This document shows, piece by piece, positions 25,052-32,973 of a stretch of 64,000 bases of DNA. The translations under genes and the position numbers were made by a program. Every line of letters starts with the position of its first letter. Positions within the stretch are counted from its first letter, which is position 1. Source of the stretch: SZUA-35 sp964351995 (lineage in GTDB: Bacteria; Actinomycetota; Acidimicrobiia; Acidimicrobiales; SZUA-35); the NCBI GenBank assembly GCA_964351995.1, contig CAYGQE010000002.1, forward strand, positions 124,001-188,000, read 5' to 3'. The notes under the pieces are model-generated. The model was not told the origin of the DNA, made no database searches, and was given only the letters and a program-made list of their open reading frames with translations.

Positions 25052-25807
25052 TCAGTCGAGTCCTGAAGGCTGTAGTTCTCCGAAGTACGACCATCTCAGG
25101 GTCTGATCGGCATCGATCGGCTGACGCCGATCGATCGAGCCGGCGAGGTCTATGACCTTGAGCCCGGCGCTCGTGGCCAGCGAGCGGAACTCGTCAGGCC
25201 GGTAGCAGCGAAGCGATTGACTGAATGAACGGGTGGAGCCGATCTCCCACCACGAGTCGAGAGCTCGCGAGTTGGCACGGTCGAAGCTGCGGCGGTGTCC
25301 AAGGCGGTGTGCGTATCCGAGTTCAGGGTTTGGTTCTTTGATCTCTTCGAGGCCATCGTCTGCGAGCCAGCCGCCTGGATCGAAAATCTCGACGATTGCG
25401 ACGCCGCCAGGCCGCAACCACTCGTTTGCTATTCGTTCGAGAAGCCGCACTTGGTCACTGTCTTCCCCAATTCCGAAACCATCCCAGTAGCAGACAACAT
25501 CGAAGCGGTCGCCGAGATCGACGGAGTAGAAGTCTTCTCGGAGAAAGCGAACGTTCTTGGCATCGCTTGCGATTCTTGGGGCGTACTCGATCCGGTCGCT
25601 GAGATCGACGGCGACGACGGCGAGCCCTGATTCGGCGAGAGCGACTGCCGTGGCTCCGTATCCGCAGCCGAGTTCGAGCACGTTGATTGCTGTCGGCGAT
25701 ACTTCTTCGACGAATCGGCTCCGGGCGCGATCGATATCGCTGACTTTGGCTTCTGCGTCACCCCACCAAAAACCGGTGACGGAGTAGAACTCGTCGACCC
25801 ACTCCAT
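25052..25807 (-). CDS. Class I SAM-dependent methyltransferase
   Basis: A 251-residue Rossmann-fold methyltransferase. The SAM motif VLELGCGYGATAVALAESG (glycine-rich loop) and the following acidic strand end VVAVDLSD are clear, then DFYSVDLGDRFDVVCYWDGFG and LRPGGVAIVEIFDPGG. The substrate cannot be predicted. TAGCTT on the minus strand (plus 25814-25819) sits 6 nt before the ATG, so it is probably a leaderless gene. It sits alone in the accessory block. Confidence 0.87.
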   Translation of the reverse strand: MEWVDEFYSVTGFWWGDAEAKVSDIDRARSRFVEEVSPTAINVLELGCGYGATAVALAESGLAVVAVDLSDRIEYAPRIASDAKNVRFLREDFYSVDLGDRFDVVCYWDGFGIGEDSDQVRLLERIANEWLRPGGVAIVEIFDPGGWLADDGLEEIKEPNPELGYAHRLGHRRSFDRANSRALDSWWEIGSTRSFSQSLRCYRPDEFRSLATSAGLKVIDLAGSIDRRQPIDADQTLRWSYFGELQPSGLD

Positions 25808-26281
25808 GGTGTCAAGCTACATGTGACGGGGCGCAGGTTTCAGATTTGCGCAGATCGACAACGACGAACCGGTGTATCACTCAAACTCGGTGGCTCTCAG
25901 TGGCCAGAGTCTCCTTGATCTGTGACGCAGCCAGGCCGACACCAGAAAGGCTGTCCGTTCCATGGGGCGGCAAATCTGCGTGCGGACGTCTGTGATCGCC
26001 CTTCGTGAGCGAGCGGGTGGGCGGCCCATCTACGACGATAGTGAGAAGCTGCCGATCGTCGAACTGATCCCGATCGACAGCGACAACGAGCGGTTCCTCG
26101 ACTCAATCGATGCAGGCGACCGAGCCAAGCCTTGGGTTCACGTCAACAACTCCCAGCTCTGAAATGCTGATACGGCGCAGCACTGCCAGCGTCATGTGTG
26201 GCCAGAGTGCTCGATATCGCTCTTTGATCTCTTGGGCGTCCACCCCTTGCCGAACACTGTCATACGATCTATCATCTCCGT
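25808..26281. other. 474-bp gap upstream of the toxin-antitoxin genes
   Basis: No confident gene is seen here. The plus-strand frame at 25962-26162 ends with LPIVELIPIDSDNERFLDSI and DRAKPWVHVNNSQL, which looks like the C-terminal end of a protein rather than random sequence, so it may be the remnant of a truncated gene. The last 12 bp hold the mazE promoter box TATCAT (26270-26275). Confidence 0.35.
25962..26162 (+). pseudogene. Possible gene fragment upstream of the toxin-antitoxin pair
   Basis: A 66-codon frame whose first third looks random but whose last 45 residues (from YDDSEKLPIVELIPIDSDNE onward) have the composition of a real folded protein. I do not recognise the family. There is no ribosome-binding site before its ATG. 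It could be the tail of a gene broken when the accessory block was assembled, or chance. Confidence 0.22.
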
Positions 26282-26527
26282 ATGACAATGATCAGCTTCA
26301 GGGTCGATGACGATGAAGCAACAGCCGCTCAACGCTGGGCAGACGAACTGGGTATCGACAAATCTGAACTGCTCCGCCAGGCGTTGCACCGTCATCTCAC
26401 TCGACTTGCCTCCGAACATGACGCCGAAGCGTGGCTCGAGACTCCACTCGCAGTCGAAGAATCGGCGATCGCTCAGGTCGCTGATTGGGGACCCGCCGAA
26501 GATTGGTCGGACTGGGCCGATGCGTAA
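26282..26527 (+). CDS. Ribbon-helix-helix antitoxin (MazE/CopG type)
   Basis: An 81-residue protein whose N-terminal half, ISFRVDDDEATAAQRWADELG followed by IDKSELLRQALHRHL, has the beta strand and two helices of a ribbon-helix-helix DNA-binding dimer. The acidic, Trp-rich C-terminus (VADWGPAEDWSDWADA) is typical of the tail that blocks the toxin. It overlaps the toxin gene by 8 bp. TATCAT (26270-26275) lies 6 nt before the ATG. Autoregulation by the toxin-antitoxin complex is expected from the family. Confidence 0.85.
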   Translation: MTMISFRVDDDEATAAQRWADELGIDKSELLRQALHRHLTRLASEHDAEAWLETPLAVEESAIAQVADWGPAEDWSDWADA

Positions 26528-26825
26528 CGGCGAAATCTGGTTCGCTGAGACCCCGGGCGGGGATCGCCCGGTGCTGGTTCTGACCCGAGATCCGGTCGCA
26601 GATCGGATTGGATCAGTGGTCGTGGCAGCGATCACACGGACAATCCGAGGTCTCGTCTCTGAGCTGGAACTGACGCCCGACGACGGTGTACCCACCGACT
26701 GCGTCGTCAACTTCGACAACATCCACACGATTCCGCAAGCTGCGTTTAGGCGAAAGATCACGGTGCTCGAGCCACCCCGGCTTGCTCAGGCGTGCCAGAC
26801 ACTCCGCGATGCCACAGGGTGCTGA
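26520..26825 (+). CDS. mazF: MazF/PemK-type endoribonuclease toxin
   Basis: A 101-residue toxin. It begins RNGEIWFAETPGGDRPVLVLTRD (shown here as NGEIWFAETPGGDRPVLVL), the usual GEIWw...PgkRPvLVl N-terminal pattern, and has VVVAAITRTIRG and a DCVVNFDNIHTIPQ segment typical of the family's substrate-binding sheet. MazF toxins cut mRNA or tRNA at short sequences and act in the cytosol. The ATG at 26520 overlaps the antitoxin stop. The pair sits in the block that separates cobU from cobS and could stabilise it. Confidence 0.88.
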   Translation: MRNGEIWFAETPGGDRPVLVLTRDPVADRIGSVVVAAITRTIRGLVSELELTPDDGVPTDCVVNFDNIHTIPQAAFRRKITVLEPPRLAQACQTLRDATGC

Positions 26826-27012
26826 CCGAAGCCAACCGCGCCGCACAATCGCGGAGCACAACGCGTCGCCACCCACTCGAGAACCGGCCGAACTGTGCGG
26901 CAAGGGGCTGACCGGTGCTGCCACATATTCACGCTGTTGAGCCTGGGCGACCTTGGGAGGACCCGACCCTCTCAAGTGGAACTGCCGGCGTGGAGCGGAC
27001 TTGGGAGGACGT

Positions 27013-27029
27013 GAACGGCATTGCCGTTC
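27013..27029. terminator. Small perfect hairpin downstream of the membrane gene
   Basis: GAACGGCA-T-TGCCGTTC is a perfect 8 bp stem around one base, between the mazF end and the stop of the minus-strand membrane gene at 27047. It could terminate either transcript. There is no T-tract. Nearby, CTTGGGAGGAC is repeated at 26952 and 27000. Confidence 0.35.
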
Positions 27030-27046
27030 CGGATCTTCCCAGGTGG

Positions 27047-27748
27047 TTAGGGGACGAGGGGGAACAGGTTCGAGGCGGCGACGACGGCGGTTCCGCCGAA
27101 GAGGTAGAACACGCCAATCCGCTTCAACGCCGGAGGGTGCCATGCAGCGCTGTGGCGAAGCTCGTAGTGGTAGGAGGCGGTGCGCCACAGCGCCCCGATG
27201 GTGGGAAACGCAAGAACGCCGATGCCGAAGAGCAGCAGCGGAACCGCTGTGAGTGTGAGTGCAGTCGCGAGGCCACCCCAGAACAGAATCGACAAGACCT
27301 CGCCCCTGCCCAGCCAGAGCGGGATGGAGGTCACCACCAGAATGAAGATCGAGTCGTCGAGCGGTCCGTAGCCCTCGGTCAAAGCGATGCTGAGGATGCA
27401 GCCGAGCGCCATGGGGAAGATCGCTGTGGCTGGCACGTCGAAGTACTCGGCGAGCTTCGATGCGATCACATCCCACTTGATGGCGGCGATGGCAACGATC
27501 GGCAGCTGCGCATAGAACGTCGTCCAGCCAACTTGCTGGGCGTTCTGCGACGCCGCCGAATGCGCAGCGAAGATCATCGGCAAACAGAACGGCAACAGGA
27601 TGATGAAGCGGGGGATGATGATCGCCTTCGAATCGGCATAGGGCCCAGCTTTCCTGGCTGGGTCTGGGCCGCGGCGAGCCACCCATTCCGCTTCGATGGC
27701 TTGATGACGGCAGCGAGTGCAATCGCCGAACCGGCACGGCGCTTCCAT
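27047..27748 (-). CDS. Multi-pass membrane protein of unknown function
   Basis: A 233-residue protein with about five hydrophobic segments (for example FIILLPFCLPMIFAAHSAA, IFPMALGCILSIALTEG and LATALTLTAVPLLLFGIG). The N-terminal 45 residues are polar and hold two cysteines in CRFGDCTRC, a possible metal site. I do not recognise the family. The start is uncertain and could lie downstream, near the first membrane segment. It is divergent from cobS. Confidence 0.6.
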   Translation of the reverse strand: MEAPCRFGDCTRCRHQAIEAEWVARRGPDPARKAGPYADSKAIIIPRFIILLPFCLPMIFAAHSAASQNAQQVGWTTFYAQLPIVAIAAIKWDVIASKLAEYFDVPATAIFPMALGCILSIALTEGYGPLDDSIFILVVTSIPLWLGRGEVLSILFWGGLATALTLTAVPLLLFGIGVLAFPTIGALWRTASYHYELRHSAAWHPPALKRIGVFYLFGGTAVVAASNLFPLVP

Positions 27749-27827
27749 GCTTCGTCAATCGGCTTGCAACCGAACGAACTGAATCGGGGCTGCGACTCCC
27801 CGGTCGAGCGCCTCCTAGAGTGCTGAC

Positions 27828-28571
27828 GTGTTCGAGCCGCCGCGTACTGCGCTTGCCTTCCTGACCCGGTTACCGGGTGGGTCGCACCCCGAGGGGCAAG
27901 AGGGGATCACGGCATCGGTTCCGTGGTTCGGCGTCATTGGCCTCGTGGTCGGCGGAATCGGTAGTGCGGTCTACGTCGGCGCAAGTGAACTGGTCAACCC
28001 AATCTCGGCGGCCACGCTGGCGTTCGTTGTCACCGGCCTCGTCACTGGCGGCTTTCACGAAGACGGCTTGGCGGACAGCTTCGATGCGCTCGCCGGCGGC
28101 TGGACTCCTCAACGCCGCCTCGAGATCCTCAAGGACTCACGCCACGGCACCTTCGGCGTGATGTCGCTTGTACTCATCACGATTCTCAAGATCAGCGCAC
28201 TGGCCCCGCTGACCGGGTGGGACGCCGTGCTCGGTCTGACGGCCGCTCACTGCATCGGTCGCTCTGCCGCTGTGGCCGTGATGGGCGTCGCCCCCGTCGC
28301 CAGTGCCGACGGCCTTGGCGCTGACTACACCCGAACGCTTCCGAAGCTGTCGTCGGCGATCGGCGCTCTTGTCGGGGTGGCTGCAGCGGTGGTGGCCTTC
28401 GGCGCTTGGGCGCCAGCGATTCTTGCTGCCGTTGCGATTGGAGCAACGGCCGTGGTGCTGTGGGCGAAGGCCAAGATCGGTGGAGTCACGGGTGACTTGC
28501 TCGGCGCCGTCGAACAGGTCGGCGAAGCGATCGTGTTGCTCGGCGCTGGGGCGATCCTGCTCCACACCTGA
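27828..28571 (+). CDS. cobS: Adenosylcobinamide-GDP ribazoletransferase (CobS)
   Basis: A 247-residue membrane enzyme that joins adenosylcobinamide-GDP and alpha-ribazole to complete cobalamin. The N-terminal AFLTRLPGG region, the metal-binding GGFHEDGLADSFDALAGG motif and the LKDSRHGTFGVMSLVL segment are diagnostic. The rest is hydrophobic with several transmembrane segments. GTG 27828 follows TAGAGT (27816-27821) by 6 nt, so it has its own promoter rather than belonging to the cobO-cobU unit. Confidence 0.95.
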   Translation: MFEPPRTALAFLTRLPGGSHPEGQEGITASVPWFGVIGLVVGGIGSAVYVGASELVNPISAATLAFVVTGLVTGGFHEDGLADSFDALAGGWTPQRRLEILKDSRHGTFGVMSLVLITILKISALAPLTGWDAVLGLTAAHCIGRSAAVAVMGVAPVASADGLGADYTRTLPKLSSAIGALVGVAAAVVAFGAWAPAILAAVAIGATAVVLWAKAKIGGVTGDLLGAVEQVGEAIVLLGAGAILLHT

Positions 28572-28635
28572 CGGCAGCCCACGCCCGCCGCTACGGTCCC
28601 GGCACCAGCAAGACCACAGAGATGGGAAGGTACGT

Positions 28636-29823
28636 ATGGCTCAGAACGCCGCCGCACCGTCCGTCACGGCAATCAGCATTCCCGAGGGTGGGGAAGGCCG
28701 GGCCGTTTCGGTCGAATGGAGCACGGGAGAACGCACGTCGTTCAACGTCCTCTGGCTACGGGACAACTGTCCCAGTGGCGGCGACAAGCGTTCAGCCTTC
28801 CGCACCTTCTCGGTCGCCGAGCTCGATCTGTCGTTGACCGTTACGGGTGTTGCCGCCGACGATGGCGTCAGCATCGATTTCTCCAACGGCTATCGGTCGC
28901 AGTTCGACGCGGTCTGGCTCTACGCGAACCGGCCTGGGGTTGTCGCTACGAGCCCGTCGAATGGCTGGCGTTCCGACGCCGAACTGCCGACACTCGACAT
29001 GGCCGACGTGCGAACCGACACTGGTTGGTGCGAGTTGCTCGAAGCCGTGTCGATCAGGGGTGCTGCCCTGGTGACCGACGTGCCGCCGAACAACGAAGGC
29101 TCGAGTGAGTTGGCGGCCAAGCTCGGCCATGTCCGAGAGACCGACTTCGGTCGCTTCTTCGACATCATCTCTGAGCCAGCCGTGTGGACCATGTCGCAGT
29201 CGACTTCGGCCATGGACCCGCACACCGACGATCCCTATCGGTACACGCCGTCGGGCGTCAGCATCCTGCACTGTTTCGAGTCGAGCCCGACCGGCGGAGG
29301 CCGCAGCACGCTGGTCGACGGGTTCGCTGTTGCCGAGGCCATTCGTGCCGAAGCGCCCGGGGCATTCAAGTTGCTGACCTCGGTTGCTGTTCCCTGGGTG
29401 CGGCACCGGACCGAGTCGGTCGATCAGGGCGAGGCCGTTCACCTCATCGCTCACGCCCCCGTGATCTCACTTGATCGAGACGGTGCCGTTGCTGGCATCC
29501 GATTCCACGAACGGTCGATGGGGACACTCGACATCGCGTCTGAGCTCATGGATGGGTACTACCGGGCGCTCGTTGAGTTCACCAAGCGGATCAGGAGCGC
29601 TGAATTCCAATGGGAACACGGTCTTCAACCTGGCGAGGCGATCGTGTTCGACAATCAGCGAGTGCTGCACGGGCGCACGGCATTCGACGGCGATCCCGGA
29701 CGACGTCACCTGCGGCTCTGCACGGTGGATCGAGACCAGGTGCACTCGGCGCTGAGGCTGTTGCGAGAACAGATGGCCACCGGGACCGAGCACCACAAGC
29801 TGCCGGTCGGCAACCTCTCATGA
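28636..29823 (+). CDS. Gamma-butyrobetaine-dioxygenase-like 2-oxoglutarate/Fe(II) oxygenase
   Basis: A 395-residue enzyme with the two-domain layout of gamma-butyrobetaine dioxygenase. The N-terminal domain (GBBH-like, residues about 10-110) has SFNVLWLRDNCPS. The TauD-type catalytic domain follows with DPHTDDPYRY, supplying the H-x-D iron ligands, and RVLHGRTAFD, supplying the distal His; the 2-oxoglutarate Arg is probably in GRRHLRLC. It would hydroxylate gamma-butyrobetaine to carnitine or a related trimethylated acid. GGGAAGG precedes the ATG. The next gene overlaps its stop (ATGA). Confidence 0.82.
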   Translation: MAQNAAAPSVTAISIPEGGEGRAVSVEWSTGERTSFNVLWLRDNCPSGGDKRSAFRTFSVAELDLSLTVTGVAADDGVSIDFSNGYRSQFDAVWLYANRPGVVATSPSNGWRSDAELPTLDMADVRTDTGWCELLEAVSIRGAALVTDVPPNNEGSSELAAKLGHVRETDFGRFFDIISEPAVWTMSQSTSAMDPHTDDPYRYTPSGVSILHCFESSPTGGGRSTLVDGFAVAEAIRAEAPGAFKLLTSVAVPWVRHRTESVDQGEAVHLIAHAPVISLDRDGAVAGIRFHERSMGTLDIASELMDGYYRALVEFTKRIRSAEFQWEHGLQPGEAIVFDNQRVLHGRTAFDGDPGRRHLRLCTVDRDQVHSALRLLREQMATGTEHHKLPVGNLS

Positions 29824-30530
29824 CGGTTGCGGTCGTGACCGGCGCCAATCGAGGTATTGGTCGAGCGATCGCTGAAGGATTGGTTCGGGCCGGTCATCAC
29901 GTGGTGATGACCGGCCGGGACGGCGCTGCGATTGAGACTGCGGCGCTCGAGGTCAATCAGCTCGGCGCTGGATCGGCGGAGGGGGTCGTGCTCGACGTCA
30001 CCAGTGATGCCGACGTCGCCGACCTTGCCGAGCATCTTCGAACGCTTGGGCCGCTGTCGATTCTGATCAACAACGCCGGGGTGTATCTCGAAGCCCCTCA
30101 TGTCGAGGGTTCGGCACCGAATGCGATTCTCGATCAGTCGATCGACGTGTTCAGGGAGACGATGGAGACGAACCTCTACGGCCCGACCCGGTTGATGCAG
30201 GCGTTGTGGCCGCTGATGATCGAGGGCGGGTCGATCATCAATCTGTCATCGGGCAACGGACAGTTGGATGCCATGGAGGGAGGCGACGGTGCCTACTCGG
30301 TCTCAAAGACCGCGCTCAACGCTGCCTCGGTGAAGTTCGCCAACGAGCTGCGGCCACACAACATCTCGGTCAACGCAATGTGCCCGGGTTGGGTACACAC
30401 CGACATGGGCGGGCCCGAAGGCGATCGCTCGCCGGAACAGGGGGCCGACACCGCACTGTGGCTGGCATCGCTGGCGCCGTTGGAGCTGACCGGTGGGTTC
30501 TTCACCGATCGCAGGCGCATCCCGTGGTGA
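29820..30530 (+). CDS. Short-chain dehydrogenase/reductase
   Basis: A 236-residue SDR. The NAD(P) motif TGANRGIGRAIAEG begins at about residue 8, NNAG is present, and the catalytic YxxxK occurs in AYSVSKTALN with an upstream SSG serine. It overlaps the oxygenase stop by ATGA, so the two are translationally coupled. It could oxidise the 3-hydroxy product (a carnitine-dehydrogenase-like step), but carnitine dehydrogenases are usually of another family, so this is only context. Confidence 0.87.
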   Translation: MTVAVVTGANRGIGRAIAEGLVRAGHHVVMTGRDGAAIETAALEVNQLGAGSAEGVVLDVTSDADVADLAEHLRTLGPLSILINNAGVYLEAPHVEGSAPNAILDQSIDVFRETMETNLYGPTRLMQALWPLMIEGGSIINLSSGNGQLDAMEGGDGAYSVSKTALNAASVKFANELRPHNISVNAMCPGWVHTDMGGPEGDRSPEQGADTALWLASLAPLELTGGFFTDRRRIPW

Positions 30531-30538
30531 ACGGAGAG

Positions 30539-30757
30539 TCAGACGGCGGGACTGCTTGAACGACGCCGACGGCTCGCGTCAATACGGCGAGCGGTGCTGA
30601 CGAGACTGGAGAACTCTTCGTCGTCTGCGTTGTGGAACACCGGGGCGAGCGCCTCAAGCATTGCGGAAACGCTGACGCCTTGTGTCGCTGCAAACTCGTG
30701 CCACTGATCGTGGGCGCGATTCGAAACGTAGGCATGGACTGCTCTTCGACCGGTCAT
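30539..30757 (-). CDS. Small ribbon-helix-helix-like protein (72 aa)
   Basis: A short gene with GAGGAG 6 nt before its ATG at 30757. The product starts AVHAYVSNRAHDQWHEFAAT and continues GVSVSAMLEALAPVF, a strand-helix-helix pattern like Arc/CopG ribbon-helix-helix DNA-binding proteins. A basic C-terminal tail (RRRRSSS) follows. It is not paired with a toxin. It may regulate the SDR or dehydrogenase genes, but no operator is evident. Confidence 0.6.
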   Translation of the reverse strand: MTGRRAVHAYVSNRAHDQWHEFAATQGVSVSAMLEALAPVFHNADDEEFSSLVSTARRIDASRRRRSSSPAV

Positions 30758-30908
30758 GTGGAGCTCCTCAAGGTTCCGCCAGCGAGGTCTTATCAACATA
30801 GACAAAGAATCATGTACATGGAGAGCGCCCCACCTCCAAACGTCTCGGAACGGTCAGGTTGTCGCGTGTTTCGCTCTGCCGATCCGTTGACGTCCTAGGC
30901 TCCCCGCC

Positions 30909-32393
30909 ATGACTTTGGTGAACGCAACGACGACCCTGCCGACGCAGCAACTCTGGATCAACGGCGAGTACGTCGATGCCACCTCCGGCGAGACGTTCAC
31001 CACCATCAACCCGGCAACCAACACCGTCATCGCCGAGGTGCAGCAAGCGAACCAGGACGACGTCGATCGTGCCGTGGCCGCAGCTCGCGAGGGCTTTGCC
31101 GTGTGGTCTCAGATGCCGGCAATGGAACGCACTCGCATCCTGCTGAAGGCGGTCGCCATCTTGCGCGAACGCAACGACGAACTCGGCTACCTCGAGACCC
31201 TCGACACCGGCAAGCCCCTGTCGGAGACCACGACCGAGGACGTGGTCACCGGTGCAGATGTCATCGAGTTCTACGCCGGTTTGATCTCGTCGATCCACGG
31301 ACAGCATTTCGACTTTCCACCGAGCGCTTTTGCCATCGTCCGCCGTGAACCTCTCGGCGTCTGTGCCGGCATCGGCGCTTGGAACTACCCGATTCAGATC
31401 GCCATGTGGAAGTCAGCTCCTGCCCTCGCCTGCGGCAATGCGTTCATCTTCAAGCCAGCAGAACTCACCCCGCTGACAGCACTGAAGCTGGCCGAGATCT
31501 ACCACGAAGCCGGTGTTCCGCCCGGCGTGTTCAACGTCGTGCAGGGCGACGGTCGTGTCGGTCAGATGCTCAGCCGTCACCCCGGTATCGACAAGATCTC
31601 GCTCACGGGCGAAGTCGGCACGGGCAAGAAGGTCATGGCCGATGCGGCGACGACGTTGAAAGAAGTCACGCTCGAGCTCGGCGGCAAGAGCCCCATCATC
31701 GTGTTCGACGACGCCGATCTCGACAGCGCAGTGAACGCCGCGCTCGTCGCCAACTTCTATTCGGCGGGCGAAGTCTGCAGCAACGGCACCCGCGTCTTCG
31801 TGCAGCGAGGAATGTACGAAGCGTTCATCGAAAAGCTGGCACCTCGGGCCAATGCCATCAAGGTCGGTGATCCCTTCGATCCCGACGTCATGATCGGACC
31901 GCTCATCAGTACAGATCACCACGCCAAGGTCATGGGCTACATGGACATCGCCATGGCCAGCGGCGCCCGCCACCTCTGCGGTGGCACTGCGCCGGACGAC
32001 CCAGCCCTTGCCGACGGCAACTACGTCACGCCGGCCATCTTCGCCGACTGTGAAGACGACATGACCTTTGTCAAGGAAGAGGTCTTTGGGCCACTGATGG
32101 CCGTGCTCGTGTTCGATGACGAAGAAGAAGCACTGCGTCGAGCGAACGACACCGACTACGGCTTGTCTGGCGCCGTCTTCACCTCAGACTTCGCCAGAGC
32201 ACACCGAGTAGCCAACCAGATCCAGGCCGGATCGGTCTGGATCAATGACTACAACGCCTTGCCGGCCTCGATTCCCTTTGGTGGCTACAAGCAGTCTGGC
32301 GTCGGTCGTGAGAACGGCATCACGACGCTCGAACACTTCACGCAGCAGAAGACCATCTACGCCAACATGGATTCCTTCCCCGCGTACTACTAG
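30909..32393 (+). CDS. betB: Betaine-aldehyde-dehydrogenase-like aldehyde dehydrogenase
   Basis: A 494-residue NAD-dependent aldehyde dehydrogenase. The catalytic Cys is in YSAGEVCSNGTRVFV, the general base Glu in LELGGKSP, and the cofactor segment GIGAWNYPIQIAMWK is intact. The closest family by eye is BetB / ALDH9, which oxidises betaine aldehyde or 4-trimethylaminobutyraldehyde. The latter activity would make gamma-butyrobetaine, the substrate of the oxygenase 2 kb upstream. ATG 30909 follows TAGGCT (30896-30901) by 7 nt, so it has a leaderless promoter of its own. Confidence 0.88.
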   Translation: MTLVNATTTLPTQQLWINGEYVDATSGETFTTINPATNTVIAEVQQANQDDVDRAVAAAREGFAVWSQMPAMERTRILLKAVAILRERNDELGYLETLDTGKPLSETTTEDVVTGADVIEFYAGLISSIHGQHFDFPPSAFAIVRREPLGVCAGIGAWNYPIQIAMWKSAPALACGNAFIFKPAELTPLTALKLAEIYHEAGVPPGVFNVVQGDGRVGQMLSRHPGIDKISLTGEVGTGKKVMADAATTLKEVTLELGGKSPIIVFDDADLDSAVNAALVANFYSAGEVCSNGTRVFVQRGMYEAFIEKLAPRANAIKVGDPFDPDVMIGPLISTDHHAKVMGYMDIAMASGARHLCGGTAPDDPALADGNYVTPAIFADCEDDMTFVKEEVFGPLMAVLVFDDEEEALRRANDTDYGLSGAVFTSDFARAHRVANQIQAGSVWINDYNALPASIPFGGYKQSGVGRENGITTLEHFTQQKTIYANMDSFPAYY

Positions 32394-32430
32394 CGGCACT
32401 CTTCAGGTTGGGCCAACGTAGGCTCCGTCG

Positions 32431-32922
32431 GTGCAACCCGTTTCGATCCACCCAGAACCATCACCTCGCTCTCGGGTGCTGTCGTATGCGTTCGTCGTCG
32501 TCTTTGTCAGTGTGCTCTGTGGCGGCCTCGCCTATGTCGGGTGGCAACTCATGACGGGCGTCGGGCCGATCGAGAACGGTGTCACCGTGGTTGGCACGGT
32601 GGCCGACACCGAGTTCGTGGAGCGGGCCATTGGTACCGGATCGGGGACGAGAACCGAATGGGTTGCGCTCGATGTGATCCAGTTCAATGACCCCGAGACC
32701 GGGATGACCCACCTGGTGACCGGCTACGACGCAGAGGATCCGCCGGCATTCGGGGCCAGCCGCGAGGTGTCGTTGTTGCCCGGTGCGCCGGAGACCGCTC
32801 GTGTGCTGCTGGATCCGTCTCCCACGGCCGGATTGGTCTTGCTCAGTCTCGCGGGGCTGGTGCTGCTCTTCGCCCTCTGGAGAGTCGCCAAGCTGGTGAC
32901 GCTGATTCGCCTACTGACATGA
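32431..32922 (+). CDS. DUF3592-like membrane protein
   Basis: A 163-residue protein with membrane segments at about 17-42 and 135-160 flanking an extracytoplasmic beta-rich domain (VTVVGTVADTEFVERAIGTG ... VALDVIQFNDPETG), the typical layout of DUF3592 proteins. Function is unknown. GTG 32431 follows TAGGCT (32419-32424) by 6 nt. Confidence 0.7.
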   Translation: MQPVSIHPEPSPRSRVLSYAFVVVFVSVLCGGLAYVGWQLMTGVGPIENGVTVVGTVADTEFVERAIGTGSGTRTEWVALDVIQFNDPETGMTHLVTGYDAEDPPAFGASREVSLLPGAPETARVLLDPSPTAGLVLLSLAGLVLLFALWRVAKLVTLIRLLT

Positions 32923-32930
32923 GGGATGCG

Positions 32931-32966
32931 GCGCCGGCCGAACGTGCCGGCGCATGACGTTCGGCC
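32931..32966. terminator. Two mutually exclusive hairpins between convergent genes
   Basis: GGCCGAACGT (32936-32945) pairs perfectly with ACGTTCGGCC (32957-32966). The alternative GCGCCGGC (32931-32938) pairs with GCCGGCGC (32946-32953). Both cannot form together. The site lies 8 bp after the stop of the DUF3592 gene and 8 bp before that of the oxygenase, so it is a likely bidirectional terminator. Confidence 0.6.
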
Positions 32967-32973
32967 AACCTCG

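Noticed and set aside
26282..26825. The MazEF pair as part of an anti-phage island
   Set aside because: No other defence gene lies nearby, so only a plain toxin-antitoxin pair is supported.
26952..27010. The 11-bp direct repeat CTTGGGAGGAC as an attachment site
   Set aside because: It is short, 48 bp apart, with no integrase or tRNA nearby and no matching copy seen at the other end of the accessory block.
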